A DNA stretch of 64,000 bases from Gamarada debralockiae. Lineage: Eukaryota > Ascomycota > Leotiomycetes > Helotiales > Hyphodiscaceae. The stretch is from positions 18,924 through 82,923 of the forward strand of contig NXFV01001840.1 in assembly GCA_002803225.1 (NCBI GenBank). The letters are read 5' to 3'. The notes beneath the pieces are model-generated. The model was given only the letters and a program-made list of their open reading frames with translations. It did not search any database and was not told the DNA's origin. Below, in pieces: positions 10,368 to 20,404 of this stretch. The position numbers were made by a program, and so were the translations under genes. Each line of letters starts with the position of its first letter. Position 1 is the stretch's first letter.

Positions 10368-11447
10368 ATGAATGATCCCGCAAGAAATGGTGGATCTCGC
10401 AGGGAACGTCGTCGACTGGAAGGCTTTCCGAGCCTCGCGCACTTCATCAGCGAAGACGACGATGCTGCGATATTCCCGTGTTTTTGGCGAACTTGGCGCC
10501 CGCAATTTGCTTTATCTTCAAAGTAACTTGAATGAATTAGATATCCAACTCAAAAGTCTCGACGACGAAGATGCGAAGAACAGTCCCGGAAATCCAGGAC
10601 TTCGGATTTCGGCCCGTGAATATCGGAGCTTGAAAGCTGCTGCACATCGTGAGAAAGACTTTGAAATAATCGACCCTCAAGCAGCACCGTACCGTGAATC
10701 CTCTGGCCTGGGAAGGAGAGATCATGATAGCAATTATTTCAGCGATCGAGTGGAGCTGCACAACAAGATAAAGTATGCAATGAGAGAGTACCGTACGTGG
10801 ACAAATATCAGGCCTTCCCGACCGCCACACTAATGGACATTCAGGAGAAGCCTTGATTCAGGAGCAGCAAGTCAGAAGCTTTAAACCTCCTCCCGAACGC
10901 TCGCTATCGAATTTCAAGCGGTATTTTGCTCGCAAAGATGGAAACGTATTGTTGGGTGACGACGAAGACCTTCTAGACAAGCCAAGAGATTTAGTCGCAC
11001 TAAGTCCCTCGGAAGACGACCGCCTCAACAACTTCCTCCGATATACATGCGGATATTGTTTCCGGGTAAGCGCCACCAGACCTCAGATTTCAGCCCAGTA
11101 CATCACTAACACGCTTCTAGGATCGAAAACGCAAGCCGCTATCAGACATCGACATTTTCTATTACTCGGAGCGAGCTGTGCAACTAACTGGATATACCAT
11201 AGCAACTATTCTGAGTGGAATTCTACTCGTAGGTGCCATGGCCTGTCTGTCACTTGTGTATAATCGCTCGTGGCGATTGAGATTGGGGATGGTGGCCCTA
11301 TTCACATCTTTATTTGCTATTGTGGTTGGTCTTCTTACGAGTGCCAAGAGATCTGAAGTTTTTAGCTCGACGGCTGCGTATGCAGCGGTATTGGTGGTGT
11401 ATGTCAGTGGAAGTCTAGGACCTCCGAATGGATCTGCCGGAATGTAG
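10368..11447 (+). CDS. DUF6594 membrane protein with one-base frameshift near the start
   Basis: Exons are 10368-10792, 10845-11065 and 11121-11447 (introns gtacgt...ttcag and gtaagc...ctag). The product shows the DUF6594 order: GFPSLAHFISEDDDAAIF, then FGELGARNLLYLQ, KYAMREYREALI, DLVALSPSEDDRL, and a C-terminal three-helix membrane region (ATILSGILLVGAMACLSLVY, FTSLFAIVVGLLTSAK, TAAYAAVLVVYVSG). The N-terminal part and the rest lie in different frames: an extra C in the CCC at 10475-10477 splits AAIF from FGELGARN. An overlapping ATG at 10372 opens the downstream frame with an unrelated N-terminus, so a protein could still be made. DUF6594 proteins are common in ascomycetes and of unknown function. 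Here the gene takes the place filled by DUF6590 in the other pairs. Confidence 0.7.
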
Positions 11448-12248
11448 ATCAAAATTAAGAATCTACTTTGGTTTACTTTGGGCTCAACTCTGTTTTACAA
11501 GAAGCTTTAGGAAATCAACATTTGGGTTCTAACTTGAGAGCTTTGGAAGATAATTGAACAAATTGAGTGAAGAGAAACCATGTTCTTCATCCCTGCTGAA
11601 ACTTCGACAGCATGCCCCAACCTGTCTATAATATACATCAGATTGTAGAGATATTGATTAATAGAATAGGACATACCCGGTCAATAGTAATAATGTAACG
11701 ATTCGGCTGGCTCATTCTAGCTCCTAGACCAAGCTTGTCGTCGGGGGTTATGTCTGAGGCTTTGTCGGTGGATATCACTGGATCTTATATAGGAATATAA
11801 GTCGTTACTAGTAAAGGAATACTGATGTATTGAAATACTATTTGATTGGAGCACAAAGCTCCTATCTGATGGGTGGAGACCCAGACTTATATAGAACTTT
11901 CGTAGCCCTGGAGTCTTCTAGATCCAAGAGGTCCCTCATGGATCCCAGAGACCCTTTTCGGTCCTAACTACGTCACCCGGAATCTCGTGATATTCACTGA
12001 TGTACCTTCAACCCGTGGTAGCCCCTTGTGTGACCAATGAGATATACAAGAAATGCCTCTCCAGGGGCTCTTCTACGACCAGATCGGTCATTGACCTAGA
12101 GTTTCCCGGTCACGTGTTATATTCGTAACACACCGCTCGACAGAGACAGGATAAACGGCGTTGAATTGAGAGAAGCTAAATGTGTAGAAATAGTAGGATC
12201 GGGCCTTCGGCCCAATGCATTGCTTTGAACGATTTATAGCCAGAGGGC
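11448..12248. other. Intergenic region
   Basis: No gene, RNA or repeat is supported. It separates the DUF6594 gene from the HET/SET relics. Confidence 0.3.
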
Positions 12249-12595
12249 GTGAGAGATAGCGTAACTGTCGAACTCGCCCGGGCGCCCCTGGGGAGGAACT
12301 TAAAGGGTTCGCTCTTCTCGATCGTTACAATCTGCATCAACCAGGACGATATCGACGAGCGAAATGCGCAGGTCATGAGGATAAGAGAAATCTATAGCCA
12401 GTCATTCTGTGACGATATGGCTCGGAGAAGATGGGATGAGTAACATGGATCTGAATTCTTAGGTCGAGAGTTCGTTTGATAACCTTCGCCGTTGCGGCAC
12501 AATTCTTGAGGCCCACGGCAGACGAACACTGGAAGCAGCCTTGGGAATCGACGTGAGAGCATGGGAATCCGATTATAACTATGACGAATGGCTAA
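12249..12595 (+). pseudogene. HET domain fragment
   Basis: The frame contains TICINQDDIDERNAQVMRIR followed by EIYSQS, the most conserved core of HET domains (C-I-N-Q, then E-R-N-x-Q-V and I-Y). The preceding strand and helix landmarks are unrecognisable and the frame ends within 25 codons after EIY. Further frames around 12464-12590 read like degenerate HET sequence. This is a dead fragment of an incompatibility-type gene. Confidence 0.75.
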
Positions 12596-12947
12596 TTTCC
12601 TGAATTATCCACAGGCGAGTCTAGTACGGATTCTGACCGAGTTGACGGAGTGCCAGAGCAACAAGATTGCGAAAATGTGGGGGTCCAAATTCCTCCTTAT
12701 CATCTAAGTCAGCCTACTACTCGTTGTCAAAATATAAGACTTCGTTTGAGAAGGGGAAGTCCTCCAGCTAGCCCGACCGCTTCGACGCTCCACTAGGGCG
12801 TTTCAAGCGTGTCCCTTTAGACAGTCCTAATACTCGCCGATATCTTTTGCACCAAGGTCTTACACAGTGGCACCTTGAGTTCCCACATGGCGAACGAAAT
12901 TTCGCCGTGTCTACATCCTTCTGAACTCTATTGGGCAGTGGCAGAGG

Positions 12948-13898
12948 TTGGGGGTCTTGTCTAATAGGGAAGACGGGCTAAAGGGCACAATATTGGACGA
13001 CTTGTGCCACTTGGCAGGATCTGCACAGTCTACTCTCCCCAACGACAAGGTATTCGGATTGCTCGGCCTGTTGCCTCAAGCTATATCTAGCAAGATCACG
13101 ATTGATTACAAGCGGGACAAGACAGAACTTTCGTCTGAATTCACTGCGGCAGTTTCCATTGCAAATGAGAATAGTGGAAACTTGGAGAGAGCAGGGGACG
13201 TAAAAATGCCGAGTACGACAGGCAATTCCATCTATGCCTTGCAGGATGTGCCAGGGAAAGGCCTCGTTGCAATGGAAAAGATCTCTAAGGGCATGCGAAT
13301 TCTTTCTGAAGAGGCTGTCATTACAGTTAATGAACCGATCAGCGGCGAGCGGCTACGAACATCTATCTGCCAGCAAGTCAAAGCCCTCAGCGAACACCAA
13401 CGGCGAGCCTTCTTATCTATGCAGAATACCCACCTATTTAAGAATGCCGCTGAGCAGTATCTCGGGATCGTTCGAATAAACTTCTTACCTGCTGAAGCCG
13501 TCGGAGATAAAGGGGCAATCTTCCTAGAAGCATGCCGCATCAACCACGCCTGCGATAACAACGCACAGAAGAACTGGAACGAGAAGATCAAACGATACAT
13601 AGTGTATGCTTTGAGAAACATTAACAAAGGCGAAGAGATCACAATAACCTACCTAGGCCCTCTCAAGAACCGCAAAGTCCGGCAGAAGACTCTTCAAGAA
13701 AAGTTCAGCTTTACATATTTGTGCCGTCTCTGCTCCTTGCCGCCAGAGCAGAGCCAGGAAAGGGACAGGAGATTGGAGGAGATTCACCGCTTAGACGGTG
13801 TCATCGACCAACTCGGCACGGAAGGGATTTTGGTATCCCCACTCCGGACCCTCCTCTACTTCGATCAACAGGTATGCCTCTATAACGAGCAAGGATGA
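12948..13898 (+). pseudogene. HET C-terminal piece fused to a SET domain
   Basis: One 316-residue frame joins two unrelated parts. Residues about 10-65 match the region after a HET domain (DDLCHLAGSAQSTLPNDKVF, GLLGLLPQAI, ITIDYKRD). From about residue 95 it is a fungal SET-domain protein: YALQDVPGKGLVAMEKISKG, FLEACRINHACDNNAQKNW, NINKGEEITITYLGP, then the post-SET-like CRLCSLPPEQSQERDRRLEE and the start of the helical tail. The NHxCxxN and GEEITxxY motifs that bind the methyl donor and lysine are intact. A TGA stops the frame at QVCLYNEQG, inside the helical tail that normally continues for over 100 residues. It is probably a chimeric, truncated relic; a functional fusion is possible but less likely. 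Confidence 0.65.
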
Positions 13899-13973
13899 GA
13901 GGACGTTGGGGCGATATGCGAATGTGGGAACCATTCTAGAACGGCGAAGGCAAGTTCCACTGGGAATAATTCA

Positions 13974-14279
13974 ATGGCATTTTACTGGGGCGCCAACCCT
14001 GATGATCCTCGACTAGGAGATCCATACCTATGTTGGCAAAAATGTGTAGCAATGTTCACGGGGCGATCACTTACGTATACCTCTGATACTCTGCCCGCGG
14101 TAGCCGGCATAGCTGATGTGGTTCAACGCTCAAGGTATCTCCCCGGCGTCTGGGAAGGTAACCTTCTAGAGGATTGCAGTGGAAAGCTTCTTAGCTTGAT
14201 GAAAATGATTCGGAGTATCTCGCGAAAAATCTTACCGTCTCGCAGTATCAAGCTCCTACATTTTCATGGGCGTCGATAA
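13974..14279 (+). pseudogene. C-terminal fragment of a HET-type protein
   Basis: The frame reads MAFYWGANPDDPRLGDPYLC, WQKCVAMFTGRSLTYTSDTL, PAVAGIADVV, then YLPGVWEGNLL. This is the segment typical of long HET proteins in which W..iv..yt.R.LTy..D.LPA.sGiA is followed by YLaGlW..dL. It is a piece of a different HET gene class from the fragment at 12249 and has no upstream HET domain of its own. Confidence 0.7.
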
Positions 14280-14461
14280 ACCTCAGTGTCTACTACAATT
14301 ACAGATTCCCCCCCCCTTCCCTCTCCTTCCAAGAGTGAAGGTATGATTTTTGAGACATCAGTGCTAAAGGCTCACTGCGATATTAAGGGCCTTAACCCTC
14401 TTGGACAAGTTTCTGCCGGCTTCATTTTGCTGGAAGGCCCCCTTTTCCGGCAGAAGATGCA

Positions 14462-15950
14462 TTATGAGGAAGGCATGACTTGTTGAATTTCCGTGCTGCG
14501 TTGCGGTTGATGAATGGACTTCCAAACTGTGACGGTATCCGGACTGTCGAGGAATGAGGCGAATCCATCTCCCATCGTCGTCAAAGCGGGTCCGAGCTGT
14601 GTTCGAAGAGCGAAGGCGATGCAGGTCAACTTCGTAAGGCTTGCGATGAGCACAGAGATCATGATGACTAGGCTCTATTGCAATTCGCAATAACGGCCAA
14701 GATCAGTCTCCTGACTCAGACAATAATCGATCGGCCACTCTTCGGATGTAATGATCTGCATATGAAGCATTGATGGATCCCAGAGTCCAGGAACTTGCAT
14801 TAGCGGCAATCTCTTGTAAGCGCATTAGTAGTCATTGCTCCTCAGATATTCAGGGCTGCATACCCAGTTGTTTCCTGTATAATTGGACACAAACATCTCA
14901 TATTTGAACTCCATAAAAATATTGGAGTTCGACCCAACAGGCTGGTTATTGGTCACAACAAGTAAATATGCGTGGTTCGCAATGAGTTTGTTCCCAACTC
15001 CGTGGGTATTGATACAATCCTCGTTGTTGAGACGGTGGAGCTTCTCTGCTGTGACACTGACAAGAAGTGCAATAGAGTTGTTGCATACATCCTCTTGATA
15101 CCAAGAATAGTCGCTTGAGGAATAGATATCATCGGGACGTGTGTCGTAAGCCAGTGGAGTGAACTCACAGTCGATGGCCGAACTCGGATTTCCTGATGGC
15201 CAGACGACGCTGGAGTAATCCACTGTCGAGTGATTGAGGAGATCCGGTGCTACAACGAAGACGTTGTAATCGAGTTGCTGGGCTGTCATGAAGACTGCCG
15301 AGTTCCACCGGCAATTTCATCAGCATCACTTCAATGAAGCCCAGGTTTTGGCTGGGGGGAGATAGGGTATCATTCCAACGACGCAGAGTGCTCACAAGAA
15401 ATGCAATAGCAGCGTTGAAGCTACCAGTAAGCCGAACAAGGGCGTCTTCTTCGCTCCATGCAAATTCCGCACACTGGGCAAGCCAATGTCGAGATACCTC
15501 CCTTTTAAGTGCGCAACATCGACCTCCTTCCTCATCGGCGAACTCAAGCATTGTATCGTGTAATTACTCGCCTCCAAAAGTAAAGTCTCCATCAGATTGA
15601 TAACAATATGAAGCCACAGGTTGGCATTCCGTACCGTCGCACAATCACCTTTATATTGATCCAATCTTGGTTCCTTTCTTCGATTTCGCCGCCGCCCAAC
15701 TTGTGAATATGATGTTGACCAGAAGGACGGCTGCAGCGGCCATAACTGCTGCCAAAACATCCTCCTCACTGACCACTGTATGTCCGAGGTGCATCGGGGT
15801 TATTTGGGTTGGCATTTCCGTAGGATATATGATTTCTGGTTCGAGTCACCAATCGTCGAGGATGGGTTTTGTGAGACTTTTGGGTATACCCTTCCAGGTC
15901 CTGATATGCCTGTGTTCTGTTAGCGCCATCCGAGAGGGGACACTGACTTG
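14462..15950 (-). pseudogene. DUF6536 membrane protein, frameshifted
   Basis: Read on the minus strand, the pieces in order are AVMAAAAVLLVNIIFTSWAA (first helix), YKGDCATVRNANLWLHIVIN, LMETLLLEASNYTIQCLSSP, RKEVDVAHLKGRYLDIGLPS, QQLDYNVFVVAPDLLNHS, and KLTCIAFALRTQLGPALTTM with GDGFASFLDSPD. This is the full order of landmarks in DUF6536 proteins (GdC...HlliN...SNY.MQcL..PTR.E.D.AH, then the LvTlGDAiaSFL segment). At least three changes of frame separate them (near 15690, 15430-15290 and 14690), so no complete protein is made. Limits are approximate. Function of the family is unknown. Confidence 0.75.
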
Positions 15951-16334
15951 GTTTTATACTTCACCAATGGTTCGGAGATATTCCCTTTCCAGATCGCCCT
16001 CCCAAAGTGATTGATACGGCGGAGGAGAACGAGAAGGCGCCGCCCATACTTTTTGGCTTCCAGTATCTGCCAATTCTACTTCACCTAGCTCGGCGCCGTT
16101 CTCTGAGAAGCGCTATGTTCGCGGCTGACCCTTTGCGATAACCGCAAGGTGTTCAAGAACGAGAGCACCATTGGAGTCTTCATCTCTAGACATTGCAGCG
16201 ACAAGGCCCCGAAGGAATAGATGCACGACTGTTGCTCACAGTGGAGAAATACATGTGAGACAGAGCAACAATCCAGGATAGTGTAGGCATTCTCTTGATG
16301 CTGTATACCGACGTCAATGAAGCCCAGACTTAAA

Positions 16335-16980
16335 TCACGAAATGACGATAGATTGCAGCATCCATAAATAAAGGCTCCGTGTAATCTGGGCAAATGTAGA
16401 AGCCATCGCGGTATCTAACACTCTTGGGGTCACAAATGCTTCAATTACGTTAATAATCAAGGCCATGGACGGGACTGGAGGCGCGAGGCTGAGCAGATTG
16501 AAAATCTCTGAAAATAGGGCATCCAAAGGTTCCCTAAATTCCCTAAATTAGCTTGGCCTATGTAGATCACACTCGCGACTCCTCGGCCATTATGCCCGGA
16601 AAACATGGCGGGAAAATCTTTTTGTAGACTCACGACAATCCTAACAATAAAAAAGAAATCATGAAGAGATGCTGAAGTCAGCCTTGTGGTTGAAAGACGC
16701 ACAATTGCAGGCGCGAGGCTGTCATTTTTGAAGATGCGCAAGGCCTCCTCGGCAATCGCATGGGTGTCTGCATGCTGCGATCTGAATCGTGTCTCTCATG
16801 AGGAATCATATCCGTCATTGAGTATATGCAGCTGAGATGCGAGGGAACGACAAGGATGAAGGAGAATATTTCGATTTCCAGGATCCAAGTGTTTTGCTTG
16901 TTGCATGGAATAGGTTCGATTTCGACGAGAGCTTTGCCAACTTTCTAGAATTTCGGAAATGATGTGCTTGCTCTCCAAAG
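16335..16980 (-). pseudogene. Unidentified decayed reading frames
   Basis: Three short adjacent minus-strand frames look protein-like: IAEEALRIFKNDSLAPAIVR, then ASLHDFFFIVRIVVSLQKDF, and DALFSEIFNLLSLAPPVPSM followed by NVIEAFVTPRVLDTAMAST. They are in two frames and broken by stops. Hydrophobic periodicity suggests a helical or membrane protein. No family was recognised; they could be upstream remains of the DUF6536 neighbour or an unrelated gene. Confidence 0.3.
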
Positions 16981-17034
16981 ATGTCGTGCATTTGATTTGA
17001 AACTTGGCTTTACACCCTTGCAGTATCGTACTAC

Positions 17035-17148
17035 CTCTCCGCCCGAAATATTGTAGCGAGACCAGGGGGCGCTAGGCCAAAAATAACCCAAACTGGTTTA
17101 GATGTCCCACTTTTACCCTGGTCTCACTACAATATTTTGGGCGGAGAG
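17035..17148. mobile_element. MITE-like element with 33-bp terminal inverted repeats
   Basis: Left arm 17035-17067 begins ctctccgcccgaaatattgt; right arm 17116-17148 ends acaatattttgggcggagag. The arms are inverted copies with 2 mismatches in 33, both transitions. The internal part is only 48 bp and noncoding. TA dinucleotides lie next to both ends (17032-17033 and 17149-17150), suggesting a Tc1/mariner-type target duplication. Confidence 0.8.
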
Positions 17149-17150
17149 TA

Positions 17151-18116
17151 CAGTAGTAGTTGCGGTTGCCTCGGGATGATGACCCTTGCTGTCGCTCAAG
17201 AGTACTCGTACGATTTGCAGCATGTGCTGCTCTCGAAGCAATCATGTTCATGCTGACCTCTGTTCCTCCGTGGAATCAGCTGCTCTAACCACTAGTCATG
17301 GACGGGGGTGGTCGGCTGAGTATTTCCGCTAAAAACAAACGTTCGGAATTTGAGCTGTCACATACGGTACAAATACATCGGCTCGGACCGTGTCTTCCCA
17401 AAATCATATGTGGTGCGACGATACTGGAGCTTGTCAGTTCAGGAATTCTCTTGTTTTTTTGATGCCCGACCGCTCGCAACCCATGAATGGCCTTGATCTT
17501 GAAGCGTTTCGAGTTTGGTACAACCGCTACGTGATAAATACGGTGCGTTGGTGCCTTAATGAAACAGTTTCGTTGTAACCTTTCCCTCGGAACCGATGTT
17601 GGGATGTTGGAAAAGCCCGAGACAGTTGAGCAGATGACCTTTTCTTGGCTGCATATATAAGGCGCGGGTGTGGGGGTTAGTGTATGAACTGCATGCATGA
17701 TGCAGTAGGGATGGACGGACACTTTTCCAATCACGCTCTTTCAGGTCCATGTGACTGTTTGCTGCTTTAATCGGAGAAGTATCACTGGATTGTTACATGG
17801 AGTTCACAAGGCTCATCCCTCGAATTAATTGACAAGGCTGCCAAACGAGACGAATCAGTTCTGAACTCTCTGGCTTCACCAGCGGATCCAACCATTCTAT
17901 GTATGAAATCCAGCGCACTTTACATATGTGTACAAGTACATATTACTCACTTTGTCTCATGTTCATCATTCAGTATCTGACGCTCCCCATACTCTTACAT
18001 ATATCTTGCAACACAAAGCATCGTTTCTGGCACAGAAAATATTCGTGAAATCATTGGCTATTCGTTATCGACCTTCTCTCCCGCCAGCGAGTGAGGTGGT
18101 GGTACTTGGAAAGGTT
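17151..18116. other. Intergenic region
   Basis: No gene is supported. A minus frame at 17285-17734 (149 codons) has no recognisable features and probably arises by chance. Confidence 0.3.
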
Positions 18117-19463
18117 TCATGGCGTTTGTTGTCTATTGGGTCCGTTGTGTGCGATTTTATGGCCAACATCTGAGTGACGGTGGAATCCAAGAGGTAATCG
18201 CCGTGGTTGGAAGGACATCTTCAGACTGTGGAAACTGTCCCTGCTCTTGGACATAGAATCGGAAAAATAGCCGAGATCCGCATTGGACGACCCTTTGGGT
18301 GCGAAGGGCTTTGGTGCAACTGTGTTTGTATCTGTTGGGCTACTCGAGTGCCTCCTGTTTGCATGGTTTGTTACTTCTGGTTGGTAGGTTGGATCGCGAG
18401 GGGAGTATGCGCCTTGCGGGGGCGATGGTTGTTGTTTGGGTGGAATAGCAGCAGCATCCAATTCCCAGTAGGCAATAACTAGCTGTGACCAATTGGATGG
18501 GCGTTTTTCAATTTCGGAGTCGAATTGTGCGACAAGTAGATCGGCTTCAAAGTGTGAAAGAAGCATCATCTGGAGAAGCCACTTATTGATCCGAGTTCTC
18601 CTTGTGCCAAAATTCGTCGATAGTTCAGGATAGCGTTCAGTAATAGCATCGGGTCGAAGCGGAAGATCATGAGGACGCCCGACCATGTCATAGCTATCCC
18701 AGCTGCCAGGAGCATGATCAATCTCTCCAATCCCAGAATCTGAATCCCATTGAGAGAGGTAGTCTTCGCTAGGAGGTATGTAAGCCAATCCAAGCAGAAC
18801 TTGTGATGTGTCGATATCTAATGTTGCATGCATTTCTTTTCCTGAAGGCCCAAACTGGAGGCTAGATGACGATACCACAGAGTCGGAAGGCCGAAAAGGG
18901 AGACTATCCTCCGCATCATGGCTATCCTGATCGTAATTGCTCTCAGCATCGGAGTATGAGCCGTATTGACTGGACGGGACACTCATGGGAGGCGGTGGGT
19001 ACGTGTTTGCCAATTCGAACTCGTCTTTGAATTCATCGTAAAGATCTTCTTCTGTTTGTCGCAATTTCCAAATGTGGCCCTCCCATCGTTGTTCGGCTTC
19101 AATGCCCTCTTGCTCCAGAGGCCCGAGGCCATCCCGCGCAGCCTGACACTCAGCTCCGAGCCTTCGCAATTCTGCGAATTTCTCGAGGGGTTCTTCCGCC
19201 ATAAATCGTTGGACTTCTCTCATGAATGCTGCATCGCATAACCAGACCGTCTGTCTCTTGTTTCCCACTTCGCGCATCTTCTGTCGCGCATCGATTTGTG
19301 CACTCGCCGCTTCCTTCTGCAGCCTTGCGATTCGTTGTATAGCCTGCATTAATTCCACCAAGCGAGATTTGTCCACTGCCTGCAAATTGCCGTCCATCTC
19401 CGGCCTTTCTTCAACCCCAATATCCACTGATTCCCTCTTCCCAACACTTGTATTTTCCACCAT
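18117..19463 (-). CDS. Coiled-coil array protein, pair 2
   Basis: A single exon of 448 residues; ATG at 19463 (MVENTSVGK). Residues about 30-150 form a heptad-rich coiled coil holding the array signature in the form AARDGLGPLEQEG at about 108-120, followed by LRQTEEDLYDEF. A Ser/Asp/Pro-rich low-complexity linker (155-270) leads to the shared C-terminal module RINKWLLQM...WSQLVIAYW (about 291-333), then a basic, Ser/Pro-rich tail. It is the shortest member: the proline-rich N-terminal arm and the second coiled coil seen in the pair 3 and pair 4 proteins are missing. Function is unknown; a scaffold role is inferred from the coiled coil. It is divergent to the DUF6590 gene 941 bp away. Confidence 0.75.
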   Translation of the reverse strand: MVENTSVGKRESVDIGVEERPEMDGNLQAVDKSRLVELMQAIQRIARLQKEAASAQIDARQKMREVGNKRQTVWLCDAAFMREVQRFMAEEPLEKFAELRRLGAECQAARDGLGPLEQEGIEAEQRWEGHIWKLRQTEEDLYDEFKDEFELANTYPPPPMSVPSSQYGSYSDAESNYDQDSHDAEDSLPFRPSDSVVSSSSLQFGPSGKEMHATLDIDTSQVLLGLAYIPPSEDYLSQWDSDSGIGEIDHAPGSWDSYDMVGRPHDLPLRPDAITERYPELSTNFGTRRTRINKWLLQMMLLSHFEADLLVAQFDSEIEKRPSNWSQLVIAYWELDAAAIPPKQQPSPPQGAYSPRDPTYQPEVTNHANRRHSSSPTDTNTVAPKPFAPKGSSNADLGYFSDSMSKSRDSFHSLKMSFQPRRLPLGFHRHSDVGHKIAHNGPNRQQTP

Positions 19464-20404
19464 GCCACCGGCGGTAGAGTATAGGATACCCTTTCGGGAT
19501 ATCGGCAGGCAATGCAGGAGAAAGTGTGTGTATAGTTGACTAGACGACTTTGACAGTCAGTGCCGCGCCGCGTCGAAAAGCCTGTGCAAGCGTCAGCCAA
19601 AACACTCTAATTTCCCGCTTGCAAACACGTAGCAGTCTCTGCTAACTTGAGAACCAAATACAACTGATCTGAGTGGAAATTTCAGCTGTTGTCCAATATG
19701 CAAATTGACACACTGGATGGGTACCTGTCGGGCAGCAATGTTGCATGTTTCCGTAGCATTTCTCTGTTTGGCGCCACCTGTCCTTCATACGTCAGATTTT
19801 AGGCCTCAGAGTAGAAAAGGTTCAGCGATACGAATTTTATTTAGTTCGAGCCGAAATATTCATCCGTGTTCAACATACGCGACCGCGTGGGGAGCACGGG
19901 AGGACGCGTGGGCTGTGTTATACCTAGCGAGTTCAGTTTGGTGGAAGCAAGGCTCGAAAGGGAAGGAGGCCTTTTAAAGCAGCATCTATCGTAAAAAATG
20001 CGCCTCTAGATCATTAGCGTTCGTGTTTGCAACAATCACAACCCGCTGTCCTGGAGGCCAATGGTTGTTCATGGATAATCCATATTTATTTCCATGTTGC
20101 AACCATTACAGTCGTTTCATTCCAGGGTACAAATCGGGATTCCAGACCAATTAGCCCCTCCATCATGCTAATCTAGCGGGCTATGCGCCATTCCGCTGCA
20201 TAAGTCTCACTCTTTGGCATAGCGCTTGATGCTCAAAGATACTTCATCATTCTGGCTAATGGGATTCAGTCTGAGGCTCTTCGTTGAATGCGGAGTTGAC
20301 GGTATGAGTACTACGCATAAATCCACAACGGATCCCGGCCTTGGGCTGCAAGCATCCGCGGCCGGTATCAAAAATGGCCTAAAAGTGCTTCAAAGCAGCC
20401 AAAC
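19464..20404. promoter_or_regulatory. Divergent promoter region of pair 2
   Basis: Contains GGCGCC at 19770-19775 (tttggcgccacctg) and a cATAAA TATA-like box near 20317, about 85-90 bp before the plus-strand ATG. No gene lies between the two starts. Confidence 0.5.
19770..19775. promoter_or_regulatory. GGCGCC site, pair 2 promoter
   Basis: Palindromic hexamer in the divergent region, in the context tttGGCGCCacctg. A counterpart occurs in each of the other DUF6590 pair promoters. Function inferred only. Confidence 0.35.

Noticed and set aside
17285..17734. 149-codon minus-strand frame
   Set aside because: No family resemblance, odd composition and no neighbouring exons; probably chance.
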